Shown: piece by piece, positions 48,664 through 59,715 of the stretch | Layout of the letters: each line of letters begins with the position of its first letter | Numbering within the stretch: the stretch's first letter is position 1 | Assembly: GCF_910592395.1 (NCBI RefSeq) | Contig: NC_088318.1 | Span: 17,298,349 to 17,362,348 of the forward strand | Length of the DNA: 64,000 bases | Direction of reading: 5' to 3' | From: Lineus longissimus | Lineage: Eukaryota; Nemertea; Pilidiophora; Heteronemertea; Lineidae | Translations under genes and position numbers: made by a program | Notes under the pieces: generated by a model | Told to the model about the DNA's origin: nothing | Seen by the model: the letters and a program-made list of their open reading frames with translations, nothing else | Database searches by the model: none

Positions 48664-48934
48664 ATGTCGGGTCCACACACAAAACACATCCGAGAAGGTG
48701 AGGTCGGTACGTATAATCTTGTCACCGGCTTCTGCTACAGCCGAATTCTCAACTACAATTGTTATACGTGGCTCCCTGATTCGACTTTGGATTATTATAA
48801 TCAAAATGTTGAACAATCAAATGAAAAGGTCGTCCCTGAAGAAGAGGAGATCACAATAGATGACGGATTTGGTGGAGGCGGCATATTTGACGACTTTTTT
48901 GGGGAATACAAAAATGAAATAGCAGGAAGTACAG
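48664..48934 (+). CDS. Candidate first exon of an unrecognised gene
   Basis: An open frame from ATG 48664 reads to a good donor (ACAG then GTAAAT at 48935). The product is MSGPHTKHIREGEVGTYNLV, a tyrosine-rich stretch, an acidic EEEEITIDD, and GFGGGGIFDDFF. It starts just beyond the AT-rich 48.0-48.66 kb segment, on the strand opposite RELCH. No homologue recognised and no second exon located. Confidence 0.35.
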
Positions 48935-49654
48935 GTAAATTATCAGAAAATTTTATGATTTTGTTTTCTATTTTTTAAGAAAATTTTAAAGAAAAAGATA
49001 GAAATAAAATAATGTGTGTCTTAACGACTGTCATCTGTTGTAACACTTACTTACAGTGGAAATTGGTTATTCATCATTGAAATCAACAAGGATATGTGCA
49101 GATGTGAGCTTTTTTGTGCAAACCTCTACTTTATGAAATGACACGGGTTATAGCGAGAGTGCGTATGGAAGCTGACGAAATAAGAGTGATTGGTATAGAG
49201 TTAACATCACTTGAAAGTAAATAGCCAGGATTAAAACAGCTGTCAAACCACTCCATCACCTCATCACGACATCCCAGATGTTCAATATATCGAAAAACTG
49301 TTCAGGCTGAGAAGCAGACTTGTTAGAAATCGGATAATGGGAAGGCGAATCAATTTTGCGTCTCTACAAGTCTAACCTGTTCAGTCCATGTTAGATTTGA
49401 AAACACTGCAGGTTATACATTTACCTTCTGTTTTACTGAGCTCTGGTCACTCAGGGAGAAACGCCCATTTAATGGATATGCTTATAGTAAAATGTAAAGA
49501 TATCACTTGAAACCAAACTATAGTACAGCATTTGGCCATAGCAAAATACACGGGTTTACAGTAACCATAAAGCATGTAATTGAATTACACTCCGAAGTCT
49601 ATAAATGAATTATATTAATGGCTTCGAGCTCATCATGTCTTATCACCGTCAGTT

Positions 49655-49700
49655 TTCACCTGACAATACTCGTTAGTAATCCGCGGAAAATATTTCAAAA
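49655..49700 (+). repeat. Dispersed repeat CCTGACAATACTCGTTAGT, copy 1
   Basis: The sequence CCTGACAATACTCGTTAGT followed by GCGGAAAATATTT recurs at 59277-59320 in the same orientation. It lies 100 bp before the large hairpin at 49800. Confidence 0.6.
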
Positions 49701-49799
49701 TGATGGAGCACTTTTCTCACATTCGTATCAATAAACTGCCAAGCAACCATGTCACAGTTTAGTGGACGTATTTTGAGATGCCATGAGCGACATGAGATA

Positions 49800-49912
49800 G
49801 TGAGGTTTCGCAACCACCCGTTTAGGCCCTACGACGACGTTTATCTATTGTGTTACCTGAACAATAGATAAACGTCGTCGAAGGGCCTAACCGGGCGGTT
49901 GCGAAACCTCAC
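49800..49912. repeat. 52-bp near-perfect inverted repeat with 9-bp loop
   Basis: Arms 49800-49851 and 49861-49912 pair with only three mismatches; outer ends GTGAGGTTTCGCAACC and GGTTGCGAAACCTCAC. The loop is GTTACCTGA. The arms are CpG-rich within AT-rich spacer. It could be a foldback transposable element, or encode a long hairpin RNA; there is no coding capacity. Confidence 0.85.
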
Positions 49913-50532
49913 TACTACTCATTCGCTTCTTAGGGCGAGGCACCCAAAGGACGAAATGTAGGGCACACGTTCTAATGCGTTACCCCCTCTTCCTATGTAG
50001 TAGAAATGGCTCTGGCCACAGCAACTTTCAAATGGTAAAACAATTTCTAATTTAAACGTTCGGCAACAGATAATGCAACAAGAAATCTCATATCTACATG
50101 TACTTTCCTTCCAAACTGACCCACTTACAATTACAATGTACATGCAAATGAATGCTGTTCAGTAACATGTCAATATCACTCTTCACGCAATACAGCATCC
50201 AGAGGGTTAATAATTTGTCTGTTTGACTGACAATTATTGACAGCTAGAGCCTCGCTGTATGCTCCATGACAACTCCATATCATTCACACCACCATTCCGA
50301 TCTTAATGCGATTAATTACAACTTTTAAAACGAAAGCTATTTGACTTCTTTCAATAAAATTAATCTGATTTGAGAAACTAATAACTCTAAGATAGAGTTA
50401 ATTAAGAAGATGGGTTACCAATCTTCTGCATTAGGTCTCGCGAGCCTGCGTTGTGCCGCAACTCCGGGTCGGCGCAAAAGAAGGTTGATGGTCAATGACC
50501 CGGCATTCGACCTCAAGAGGCAGTTTCTATAA

Positions 50533-50658
50533 TTATAGCTTGTCATATTCATTACTTGGCTGGTGTAGTTTGCTATCCTTAACACAGGCACCGGGAAGAA
50601 GTGAGAACTCTATTTCAAATCCATGACCGACATCATCGGTGCCTAAACCTTTAGCTTT
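50533..50658 (-). CDS. Candidate terminal exon of an unrecognised gene
   Basis: On the minus strand a CTTGCAG acceptor opens a phase-0 frame of 41 codons plus stop: KAKGLGTDDVGHGFEIEFSL, then LPGACVKDSKLHQPSNEYDKL. Composition is protein-like. It does not resemble RELCH, whose exons lie on the same strand further downstream, so it would belong to another gene lying at higher coordinates. Confidence 0.35.
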   Translation of the reverse strand, partial: KAKGLGTDDVGHGFEIEFSLLPGACVKDSKLHQPSNEYDKL

Positions 50659-50659
50659 C

Positions 50660-53600
50660 TGCAAGTACGTATAACTGATGCGGGTTAGTATAGAAAACCA
50701 GCAATGCTCATACAATGAGACTAATACCTCATGAACCATGCCTGGCTCTTGTCTCCCATCCCCCACCCCACCCCCGACAAATCCCATCCTATATGTACCA
50801 CAAGAAGTCAAGAATAACACGAGAAGATTGCTCATCTCATCATACAAGAAAAACACGATTTTGTTAATAATAAATAAAAAAATTGATCGAGATAAGACGC
50901 AAAGAAACTTTAATCAATTTATTTTATCTGATTGAGTTTCACACTACGATTGCTAGCAAACGGATCTGGATCCATTGGGATTAACCCATTCAATCCCAGG
51001 AATCATTCTCAAACTAAACGTGGCATGAAGCAGAGAAATGTTTGGTTGGGACCAAATTTTCAGCTTTGAGTCGTGAAGGCTGAAGCTGTCAATGTCTAGT
51101 TTCATTGGCACATAAGGAGTACATCGGTATTGGAGGTACATGTAATTAAAACGGCACATGTCGTTTCATAAATTACACAAATACTTTGCTTTTATTAATT
51201 GAGATGGCTAAGATTCGATAATTTCCATCCACCTAGCCAATTCATACACTCTCTGAAGAACATCTTCACGACATATCACTACGCCATTGTGATACTCAGG
51301 TTCAGCGGTGCTGGTTGGTGCACATGAGCTCCGAGTTTGGGCAAAATATCATTTTACCGGGTAATTGTTACTGCTACAGTCAGAGCCACCGAGCGTCACT
51401 CTATTGGCACACCTTGAACCACCCGAGAAAATGCCGGAAGGAATGCATTTCAATTAATTGAAGGAAATTACCATCATAGAAGATTCCATCTCATTGTGGG
51501 AGTGTGGTATGATTCAATTATCTTTTGTGGTAATGGGGCCTCGCAGGTGAAATATCGCGATGCAGAGACATCTCCTCTGTAGGGCTATTCGTAAACAATC
51601 TCAACCTCCTGTCAAAAGAAAGGCCCAGCCTATCTGCATCTCATAACAATGCTATTAGTTCCATTTAGGTATTCGGTTTAATTAATACTTTTTATGAAAA
51701 AGAAAATGCCTAATGGAACTTGAGGATTCGAGATGACTTGATAAAGAAACTGTCATGAGTGGAAAAACAGCATGATATATTTTAAATATACAGCATACAT
51801 GTACGGTAAACTCTTAAATATTCACGGCAATTTTTTGCGGTTTTGTAAAATTGATACATCCCCATAGAGAGCTGTATAGGATACATGTCTGGTGTGATCT
51901 GATAGCCTTTGTCTGCCTGTGTGACAATATCAACTCTTAACTCTTTGAACCCCACGGGCCGCTATAGTGCTAAGTGAAAGTAGAGGCACAAAGGAAGAAA
52001 ATAAGGTATATTTGATATCTATATTAGCTTTCATAAATTTTTCTTCATTTGTTTCAAAAAGGATCCAACAAGGATTTATTCGAAAAGTGCTATACAACAA
52101 AGAAGCTGAACTTAAGAATATTGTTTTTTTTCTGCAAGGAAGGTTGGATGACAATATGATATTATTCGTTGAACTATACACCAACATATTTTTCAAATCT
52201 GTTATTTCTTCAACCCACAAACAGCAACCTAAAACATTCAAATTCAAACTCCAATATAATACATTGATTTTACAATTGAATGTATTACTGAACAGGTGTT
52301 GGTGGCACCTTACAAGCAATTAAACGAATTTAAATGTGATTTATTAATTTTTTCACTACATGACATAGATAGCTGGGTTTATTATCAAAATTGGCTCAAA
52401 ATCAATATGTTCATGATAAATGACAGTCATCTACTCATAGTAAATATTAGTACAGCAGTTCTTAGTCAAACAGAAGAATCTGGTGTATTAATATTCCCCA
52501 CATAAATACCTAGATGAGAGTCTATTGCAAACATAAGATCTCTCAGAGTAACTGTGTCACTGATTTTAAAACAACATTTGGATGAAAGTCTCGAAACAAC
52601 CGAGGGTTTTCACAGTAACCGTTACCCTTTAAGGATGAATGATAAGGCAAGAGTCATGTCGAACATATAGATACTTGTGTAAGACACAAGACATAACCAC
52701 AGCACGCCACTGGTACCATACAATCTTATGGACAAGACATTAATCAAGGGAAACAACATTGGCTTTTCCAAGTTAGCATGCTGGGAAAGCAATGGTTTAA
52801 TCAACGTCCGTCATGTAAAGCATACCATCAGCTCATTCCCGCCACAGTGGTTGTCGCCTTATTAGATTAACCCTCACACTCGGAAAACAATATACCTTAG
52901 ACCAAGACCATCAAAGAGTTGGTCGACATTTTTGGCTTATAAACTGTTCTTCATTACGTCTCTTGTGTTTCATCTTAGGAGTTTTTGCGAGCATGGCACC
53001 CTACCCATAGGCCTGAAATTATTACCCACTCGCCAAAACAGCCAACAGCTGCTGTGATAATATCGAATGTGGTAACTTGACTCGACTGAGGCCACTTATG
53101 ATTTCCAGGGCTGAAGAACAGATGCAGATTGGATGAGTGGAGCACTTGCAAGTGATTTCTGTTGCTGCGACATGTGGCAGTAATGGCTGTATAAGCGATA
53201 AAAAGATCACTTGTCTCCTGTAAAACCTGTACTTGCTCGGTTTGATATTGATTGCAGACAGCAATAATCACTGAACTGCAACGAGTTTTGGTGAATGCAA
53301 TCATGATTGCAAGTTGTAGCAACAAATAATAGCCTGCCCGTGCATCAGACACAAAAATCTCAAGGGGACGGTAATCATCTCGAGTCGGCACACTCGCGTG
53401 CATAATAACTGCACTACAGCATTGAGTATTCGATTTTCCTGGACCACCAGTAATCACTAACCACGTACTCTTTGTCTGGAAAAAACCCGCCACATCGTAA
53501 AATGACACCATCCTAAAGCATTTTCAATGAAAAGTAGCTCACTTATGTGCTGACAAAAGCTTTGAATCTCAATATTTTCCCTATATTGCTCGTGACTACC

Positions 53601-55080
53601 CCCTCACCCATGGACACATTAACTTTGTCATTTTTTTTAAATATCTTCATCAGCTATTCACCACAGATATACTGCTAGGCAGATGGGGCTTACCAGCATG
53701 GCTTTTCATCTTGCAGATAGAAAACACTGATAAAAAACTGAGTACTTGTAGTTACCCTGACCTTGAGCAGTTGACCAATGTATCTGGCCAAAGGTCTGCT
53801 ACCCTTTTTTCCGCAACAGAGCACCTTTATCAAGTAACAGCTCGCCACCAAGCCGTCATTTTCAAAATGATAAGCCAAACGCAGACCGAGAACATGAGAC
53901 CCTTGATTCCTTTGTTCTTTTTCTGCTTCACTTCAAAAACTTTTTCTTGAATTATTTCCACAAGCGAACGTCTCTTGGCTTTACAGGAGATGTAGATATT
54001 CGATCTGTTGTCTGCTTGGCTTTAACATCTTATAATCATTACTGCAACAAGGCGAGGCCAACAACCGAAATTTCAACATTAACACCAAAGTCATGCACAT
54101 TATTCACACCTACATCCTTTAAAGAGGGAGTGTCCCAGAATGATGCTGGGCCAAAACTTATGATACAGTTGTACGACAATTTTGTTAGTGTGTGGAAGGC
54201 ACCGCAGATATATGCATCCAAGAATGTGCGCATCCCACAGTTCATTTTGACATTTTGGTCTATATTTTCTTACACATCCCAGAAACCTCTACAAAGGAAC
54301 ACAGCAAATTTCATCAAAGCGGACTCAGGCTTATTTCTGGAGGAAGTTCTCCTTTAACCAATACGATAAAAACCTCATGACACTCTTAAATTTAGATTGA
54401 TAAACCCTATACATTAGGAGAAGGAGGACATGTATGAGCGACCCTTTATAGCATGACCTAGACAGATAAGACTCAATAACGTGCAAATCAATGGGTCATT
54501 TTTTGATATTTCACAGAAACTGTTTCTTCGAATCCATCCAGATAACCTGGAATTCATCCAGATAACCTGTTCACTAGTTCGTGTGTGTGTGCGTGTGGAC
54601 GAATAGATTTGTAGGACTCCATACATGTCAAGTACCTGCTCGAATATCGGAAAGGACACTATAGTTGGCCAGCATATGAGAAGGATCAGACGAGGCGTTA
54701 ACAAGGTCTAAGACTTCTGACAGAATATACTGGTTCAGCGAGGTAAGTGCATGTACATCATATTGCTTCAGACATCACAGGTCTACTTGTAAGCAAGCTG
54801 CATTGAAAAACCATCAGACCTGTCGACCGATGCAACAGGCCTGCCCTCGTGTAAGAAAAGGTGACAGTGAACTGAGTGATGGAGGGCACAAATAAAGATA
54901 CACGATGTGCATTTTATAGCCCCCCCCCATACATGTTAACCTCTAGGTAGGCCATTCTCAAGATATGTCATGCACAAAGATCACTGCATTTCACCTTTAG
55001 AAGCGAGCCAAGTTGCATGGAGAATGACTAGGGAGTGTACGCAAGGAAAGTACCATCCCATTCATAAAACAAACACTATT
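50660..55080. other. Spacer without a recognisable gene
   Basis: AT-rich. Several chance open frames, the longest 178 codons on the minus strand (52975-53511) with no convincing domain. The TRIM-like 5' UTR exon and promoter should lie in its right part, but I could not place them. A GT-rich run is at 54586-54600. Confidence 0.5.
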
Positions 55081-55114
55081 TTAATTTCAGGGCAGGTAAA
55101 AAAACTGACACAAG

Positions 55115-57145
55115 ATGGCGTCAAACAGAACAGAGAGCGCCGACATTTGCGTGGTGTGCTTTCAGACCAGACCACTGAAAGTTGCCGGAAGATGCAAGCA
55201 TAGCTTCTGTACTGAATGCCTTACAAATACTTTGGGGAGCCATGGCGCTGACGTGTTCAGCTGTCCTACATGTCAGGCGGACTGTCTGTATCCTAGGAAT
55301 GGTGTGGAGGGACTGGTCGACTTTACTGGAGAGGAGGTGGCCGCTGAGGATTTAGGACCCCTGGTGGAGCAGGGGAAAGCAGTCAAAGGAGACGACGCAG
55401 CAAAATATGTTCCCGGGGATAAGAAAAGCGACAGCAGGAATGAGACACTTGAGAAAGATGCAGAGACTGTGCTGGATAGATGCAAAATTTGCCGCCTCAA
55501 CAAAAGGGAAGTTCAAGCAATTAACTTATGCATTCCATGCGGCCATCTTTACCTTTGTGGGGACTGCACTGAGGTTCATGCAAAGAACAAGGCAACACAC
55601 AAACATGTCGTGATACCCCTGCAGCCCGAGAGAAAAAAACAATTAGCTGTATGCCAAAAACATGACTTTGGCTTAGATAGCTATTGCCAAGAATGCAAAC
55701 AGGCAGTGTGTGGTGCTTGTGTCATGGTTGAGCATGGGGATCATACCATAGAAAAGTTTGCGGACTTTTTAGATAGACAGGTCGACACATTGACAGTTGT
55801 TCTTGAAGAAAGAGGGGAAAGGCTCGATAAGTTGCAGGAGTTAGAAGTGGAGTTGATTTTGTTGACAAGAATTGCCCCGGTGGTAGACAAACAAGACATC
55901 CTGCTCAAAGAAATTGAGGATCATGCGCAGAAGTGTATCGATAAGATCGTAAAGTGGAAGGAAGACTTGAAAGGACAAGTCAAAGCGGACTACCAAATCA
56001 TTCGTGACATTCCTGAGTGCCTGCAGAAGGTTTCTGAGAGGGTTCAGAAGATGCAGGTATCTATCGAACAAGCTGGGATGTTACTTGCCCAGACAGAGTA
56101 TCAACCCATGTACCTTGACAGAGTGATGAAATTGCAGCATGACCTTGAAGCCCTCGCAGAAACACTGGACGAAGAGGGAGCAGGATACACAGATAAAATC
56201 CAACAGCTCTATAATCATGATTGTCGTTTCACTCCGATGACAATGGATTCCTTTGGAAAGATGGATAGAAGCCAAGCCAAGACAGGATATTTCAAACCTG
56301 AGGAAATTTTCAAGTTTACAATGCCAGTAGACTCCAATGACAAGTTCATTCCATGTGTAGCAAACCTTGGCCAAAGATATGCTATTGCTCATCCAATAAG
56401 AGAGGGAGAACCATCCGATGCTGTCGACATTTACGACTTCCCTGGCAAGCTGAAGCACACATTGAAAGCACATGTGCCTCCCTTGTACGACATGTGTGCA
56501 ACTCCAGATGGGAAACTTGCCTTGCTTTCTGATGGGACAGGGGACACTAGCTGCTGTGTCAAGTTGTTTGATGCAGAGGACGGCTACACAAGATCAACTC
56601 TTGACTTCGACATAGCAAAACCGTTATCACTTGGAGTTACCCTGCAACATCAGTACGTCATCCTCGGTGATACTGAACAAGGAGAGAGGCAGATTATCGT
56701 TGTTGACAAGGATGGTCGAGTGGAACATACACATGTTATTAAAGAAGAAATTAAAGAGAAACGAATCAACCCGAGCAGGATAACATGTGGAGGAATGTTC
56801 ATCTATGTCATTGGGAAGTTGGGTGCTTTTTCCTATAAGATAGAGGACACGGGGATTGCTGCCTCCAGTGCGTCTTTCTTCTTCTCTCACCCTCTTGATA
56901 CCCACGGTATTGACATCTCAGCAAATGTGTGGGATGGTTGCCGTGTTTCTTTTACTCTTGAAAATAAGATCTACATTCAGAAATTGGTAAAGAAAACAAA
57001 CAAGGACAAGACTTCATGGACTTGTGATGGGTGTAAAGTACTTCTGCGTAACTTGACCGGGGCAGATAGGGAAACAAGAGTCTCCTCAAGGGGTTCTCTC
57101 ATAGTCACGTCTCACGGTCAAACAATCAGGGTCTACAAAGAATAG
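55115..57145 (+). CDS. RING/B-box/coiled-coil (TRIM-like) protein, single coding exon, 676 aa
   Basis: Probable E3 ubiquitin ligase of the tripartite-motif type. A C3HC4 RING has Cys12, 15, 27, His29, Cys32, 35, 50 and 53. A B-box1-like zinc site begins at Cys123/126 and runs to about His164. A B-box2 has Cys180, His183, Cys191, 194, 199, 202, His207 and His210. A long coiled coil follows (about 215-375). The last ~280 residues contain short beta-rich units but no clear B30.2/SPRY or filamin domain, and NHL repeats are not obvious; a degenerate beta-propeller is possible. A splice acceptor (polypyrimidine then CAG at 55088-55090) lies 24 bp before the start, so a 5' UTR exon should lie upstream. 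Such genes are commonly expanded in invertebrates and are often linked to innate immunity; the role here is inference. Confidence 0.9.
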   Translation: MASNRTESADICVVCFQTRPLKVAGRCKHSFCTECLTNTLGSHGADVFSCPTCQADCLYPRNGVEGLVDFTGEEVAAEDLGPLVEQGKAVKGDDAAKYVPGDKKSDSRNETLEKDAETVLDRCKICRLNKREVQAINLCIPCGHLYLCGDCTEVHAKNKATHKHVVIPLQPERKKQLAVCQKHDFGLDSYCQECKQAVCGACVMVEHGDHTIEKFADFLDRQVDTLTVVLEERGERLDKLQELEVELILLTRIAPVVDKQDILLKEIEDHAQKCIDKIVKWKEDLKGQVKADYQIIRDIPECLQKVSERVQKMQVSIEQAGMLLAQTEYQPMYLDRVMKLQHDLEALAETLDEEGAGYTDKIQQLYNHDCRFTPMTMDSFGKMDRSQAKTGYFKPEEIFKFTMPVDSNDKFIPCVANLGQRYAIAHPIREGEPSDAVDIYDFPGKLKHTLKAHVPPLYDMCATPDGKLALLSDGTGDTSCCVKLFDAEDGYTRSTLDFDIAKPLSLGVTLQHQYVILGDTEQGERQIIVVDKDGRVEHTHVIKEEIKEKRINPSRITCGGMFIYVIGKLGAFSYKIEDTGIAASSASFFFSHPLDTHGIDISANVWDGCRVSFTLENKIYIQKLVKKTNKDKTSWTCDGCKVLLRNLTGADRETRVSSRGSLIVTSHGQTIRVYKE

Positions 57146-57149
57146 TCAA

Positions 57150-57475
57150 AGGTCATTAGCCCAAACGCTTTAGAAAAAGGTCCAGTGTTATTGTTAACAA
57201 TGATGCGACAATGGCAGACTCGTTCCACAAGCAGTAACAAACTGCATGTAAAGCGCACCAAAACCGCCTATGGTGACAGGTGTTTCTCTGTCGGTGCTGC
57301 ACGCTTGTGGAATGAGCTGCCACAAAACATAACTTCCCGGGAGTCCACTGCAGCATTCAAAAATGGGTTAAAGACCTGGTTATTCAGAAAGTTTTATGGG
57401 GAGTAGCTTTTTAACAGCAATCGTTCTGAGAAGCGCTATATAAGCACTACAATATTATTATTATTATTATAATGG
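57150..57475 (+). mobile_element. 5'-truncated LINE: end of reverse-transcriptase ORF and 3' tail
   Basis: About 70 residues (57185-57403) match the end of the ORF2 protein of jockey/CR1-type non-LTR retrotransposons: YGDRCFSVGAARLWNELPQN, then a Ser-x-x-x-FKNGLKTWLF motif. After the stop come CGCTATATAAGCACTACAA and an (ATT)n tail, the usual 3' end of these elements. No endonuclease or polymerase core is present, so it is a dead 5'-truncated copy. It begins directly after the TRIM-like stop codon and so probably forms that gene's 3' UTR. Confidence 0.8.
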
Positions 57476-59276
57476 CTGATAACTGAGAAGAAAAGTAAAT
57501 TTAAGATGGTGCACATCCCGAAGAAGGGACATATACTCGAGAGAATGTTTTCAAGCATTCAAATTGTGGAAAAAACGGAATGATCAATCGAAATATGATA
57601 CGTTTGCACTGATATGAATATCTGATGTGAGACACAAGAACTCCGTTGAAAAAAGAAATACACGTAGGGTTGACTTAATCTTTAATCACATTTTTTTCAA
57701 GTTTAATTCATCAGTTTAGTCATAAGGAACATGATTAAATGCGGAGAGAAGTCTTAAGACTTTTAGCACATAACAGACACTTATTTTGTGGCCCTACTAG
57801 CACATCGTTACCTTTAGATTTCACTTTACTAATTGAACTGTCATAATACATTGTATAAGCATATACTAATCAGATTTCAAAATGATTGTGCAAAAAAGTT
57901 ATTTGCCTCTGATAGCATGAAACCTTGTTGATCAAACACCACTTTGTAACCTTTCATATTCTACTCCAGAAATCAATAGTAACCACAATGTTTTCTTATA
58001 CTTTTTGAAGTCACTTTATGTACTTATTTCAAAGGCGTTTTTCAACACGTGACCTTTTGTTGTGGCAGGAGGTGCTTTGTGTGAACGGCATTGATGTTTG
58101 GACTTCAGTTCATATAACTGTGAAAACACAGGTTCTCTACTTGGTTTCAGGGACAGCTGCTTCTGTAGAGAAATTGGCAAATGCAATAAATTGTATACAG
58201 AATGTACTGAGATTCATCAGTACGTGTACACGAAGTTAGAGTTCTTCTTCTTCAGTTGGCAACTTTGTTTATTCTACCCATGATAGTAGACAACATATGC
58301 TGTCAGTGACAGGCATAGTAATTTAGACCCAATCCTCTTCTTAATCGTACATTCTCATATCCCATATAATAGTAGCTGTGTGAATCTATGAACTGCCTGC
58401 CTCAAGACTTACCAATATCCCGGAGCCAGACTCCAATCTTCCCACAATGAGTCATCTGGGACCTGCGTAATCTTCTTACCTCGGTTGGCTAGATCAAGAA
58501 CCTACTCACAGTGGCGGAGACAGTGGCATGACATACATGTTGAACTTTTTAAGGATAAGTGGTAGTATGAGAAAATATCAGGAAATGTTATCCTGAATAA
58601 CAACTTTACATCATATTGTACAGACAATAATCATCATAACCTAAAAATTACATCTACCCCTCTACACATAAAACCTGGAACATTTTGGTTTTTCCTCCCA
58701 ATAAAAATGATTTAAACTTCAATATAATCTAGAAGTGATCATCAAATCATCCAAACACTAATGATATTATTCAGTAATTTTGAAGCCATATTGACGAGAC
58801 AGCAGAATACATTAGAATGCAGTAGAAGTCTGGTATTAGCCTGGCAAACCAACCAAATTCATATACGTACATCCCTTGATACAAACCTAGACTATACAAT
58901 AATGCTTACCATTAAGTATGATTTAACTCTGCTCCAACAATGACACTATCATTAAATCATCGGTGAAGCGATTACTGGGCAGAACAATTTCAAAGCATTA
59001 TCACTGTAATGATTTAATACAGCACAATGGTAGCTAATAAACTACACTATGGGAAAGAGTGCATCAACAGCTGATAATGGTAGATTCCACAGACAAGTGA
59101 GCAAATGACTTCTGCAACCATTTGTACGACAGAAAATGCGAAGTTGCTAACTTTCAAAAAGTTCGAATATAGCATCCTTCAAATTTCGTATACGAGATTG
59201 GACCTGATATAGTGAACTGAAAGATAGTACAATAACTTTGAAGTTAGGAAATGAATAAGTTTTTTCCGTTTTTTGC

Positions 59277-59320
59277 CCTGACAATACTCGTTAGTTATTT
59301 CCGGAAAATATTTAAATATT
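59277..59320 (+). repeat. Dispersed repeat CCTGACAATACTCGTTAGT, copy 2
   Basis: Matches 49660-49700 with few changes (TTATTTCC in place of AATCCGC). Immediately followed by the 53-bp direct repeat at 59328. Confidence 0.6.
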
Positions 59321-59327
59321 TAAATAA

Positions 59328-59715
59328 TTATTCAAATAGAATTCTTCAAACATGGTTGGTAAGCAAAGGGTGGGTGAAAAATATATAATCATACAGAAAC
59401 AAATTGCTATTTCTGAGCCATATTTGTCTTGGGCACGTCACATTGTGTTTGCCAGATTCTACAAAATGTGATATTAGGCAATTCATTGTCTTCCTCACGG
59501 GTCAGATGAAGCCATTTTCCGGAGACCATTAGCTTCTATGTTGAACATGTCTAATTTGGGAGTTGATAACTAGCATTGTAGTATTTCCTTGATATTTCTT
59601 TGGATCATGATGCTTTTGTGACTTCAGTCTCGGATCAGGAAAGCAACCTAAGTTCTTTTTGGTTATTCAAATAGAATTCTTCAAACATGGTTGGTAAGCA
59701 AAGGGTGGGTGAAAA
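59328..59715. repeat. Identical 53-bp direct repeats flanking 282 bp
   Basis: 59328-59380 and 59663-59715 are the same 53 bp (TTATTCAAATAGAATTCTTC ... GGGTGGGTGAAAA). Exact identity over 53 bp points to a recent event. The 282-bp interior has no recognisable gene. Confidence 0.85.

Noticed and set aside
51930-52323. Overlapping open frames of 118-129 codons on both strands
   Set aside because: Very AT-rich and open on both strands at once, with no family resemblance; typical of low-stop chance frames.
52975-53511. 178-codon minus-strand open frame with a P-loop-like TGGPGKSNT
   Set aside because: The spacing does not fit a Walker A motif (GxxxxGKS/T), no other NTPase or NACHT motif follows, and composition matches the spacer. 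Probably chance.
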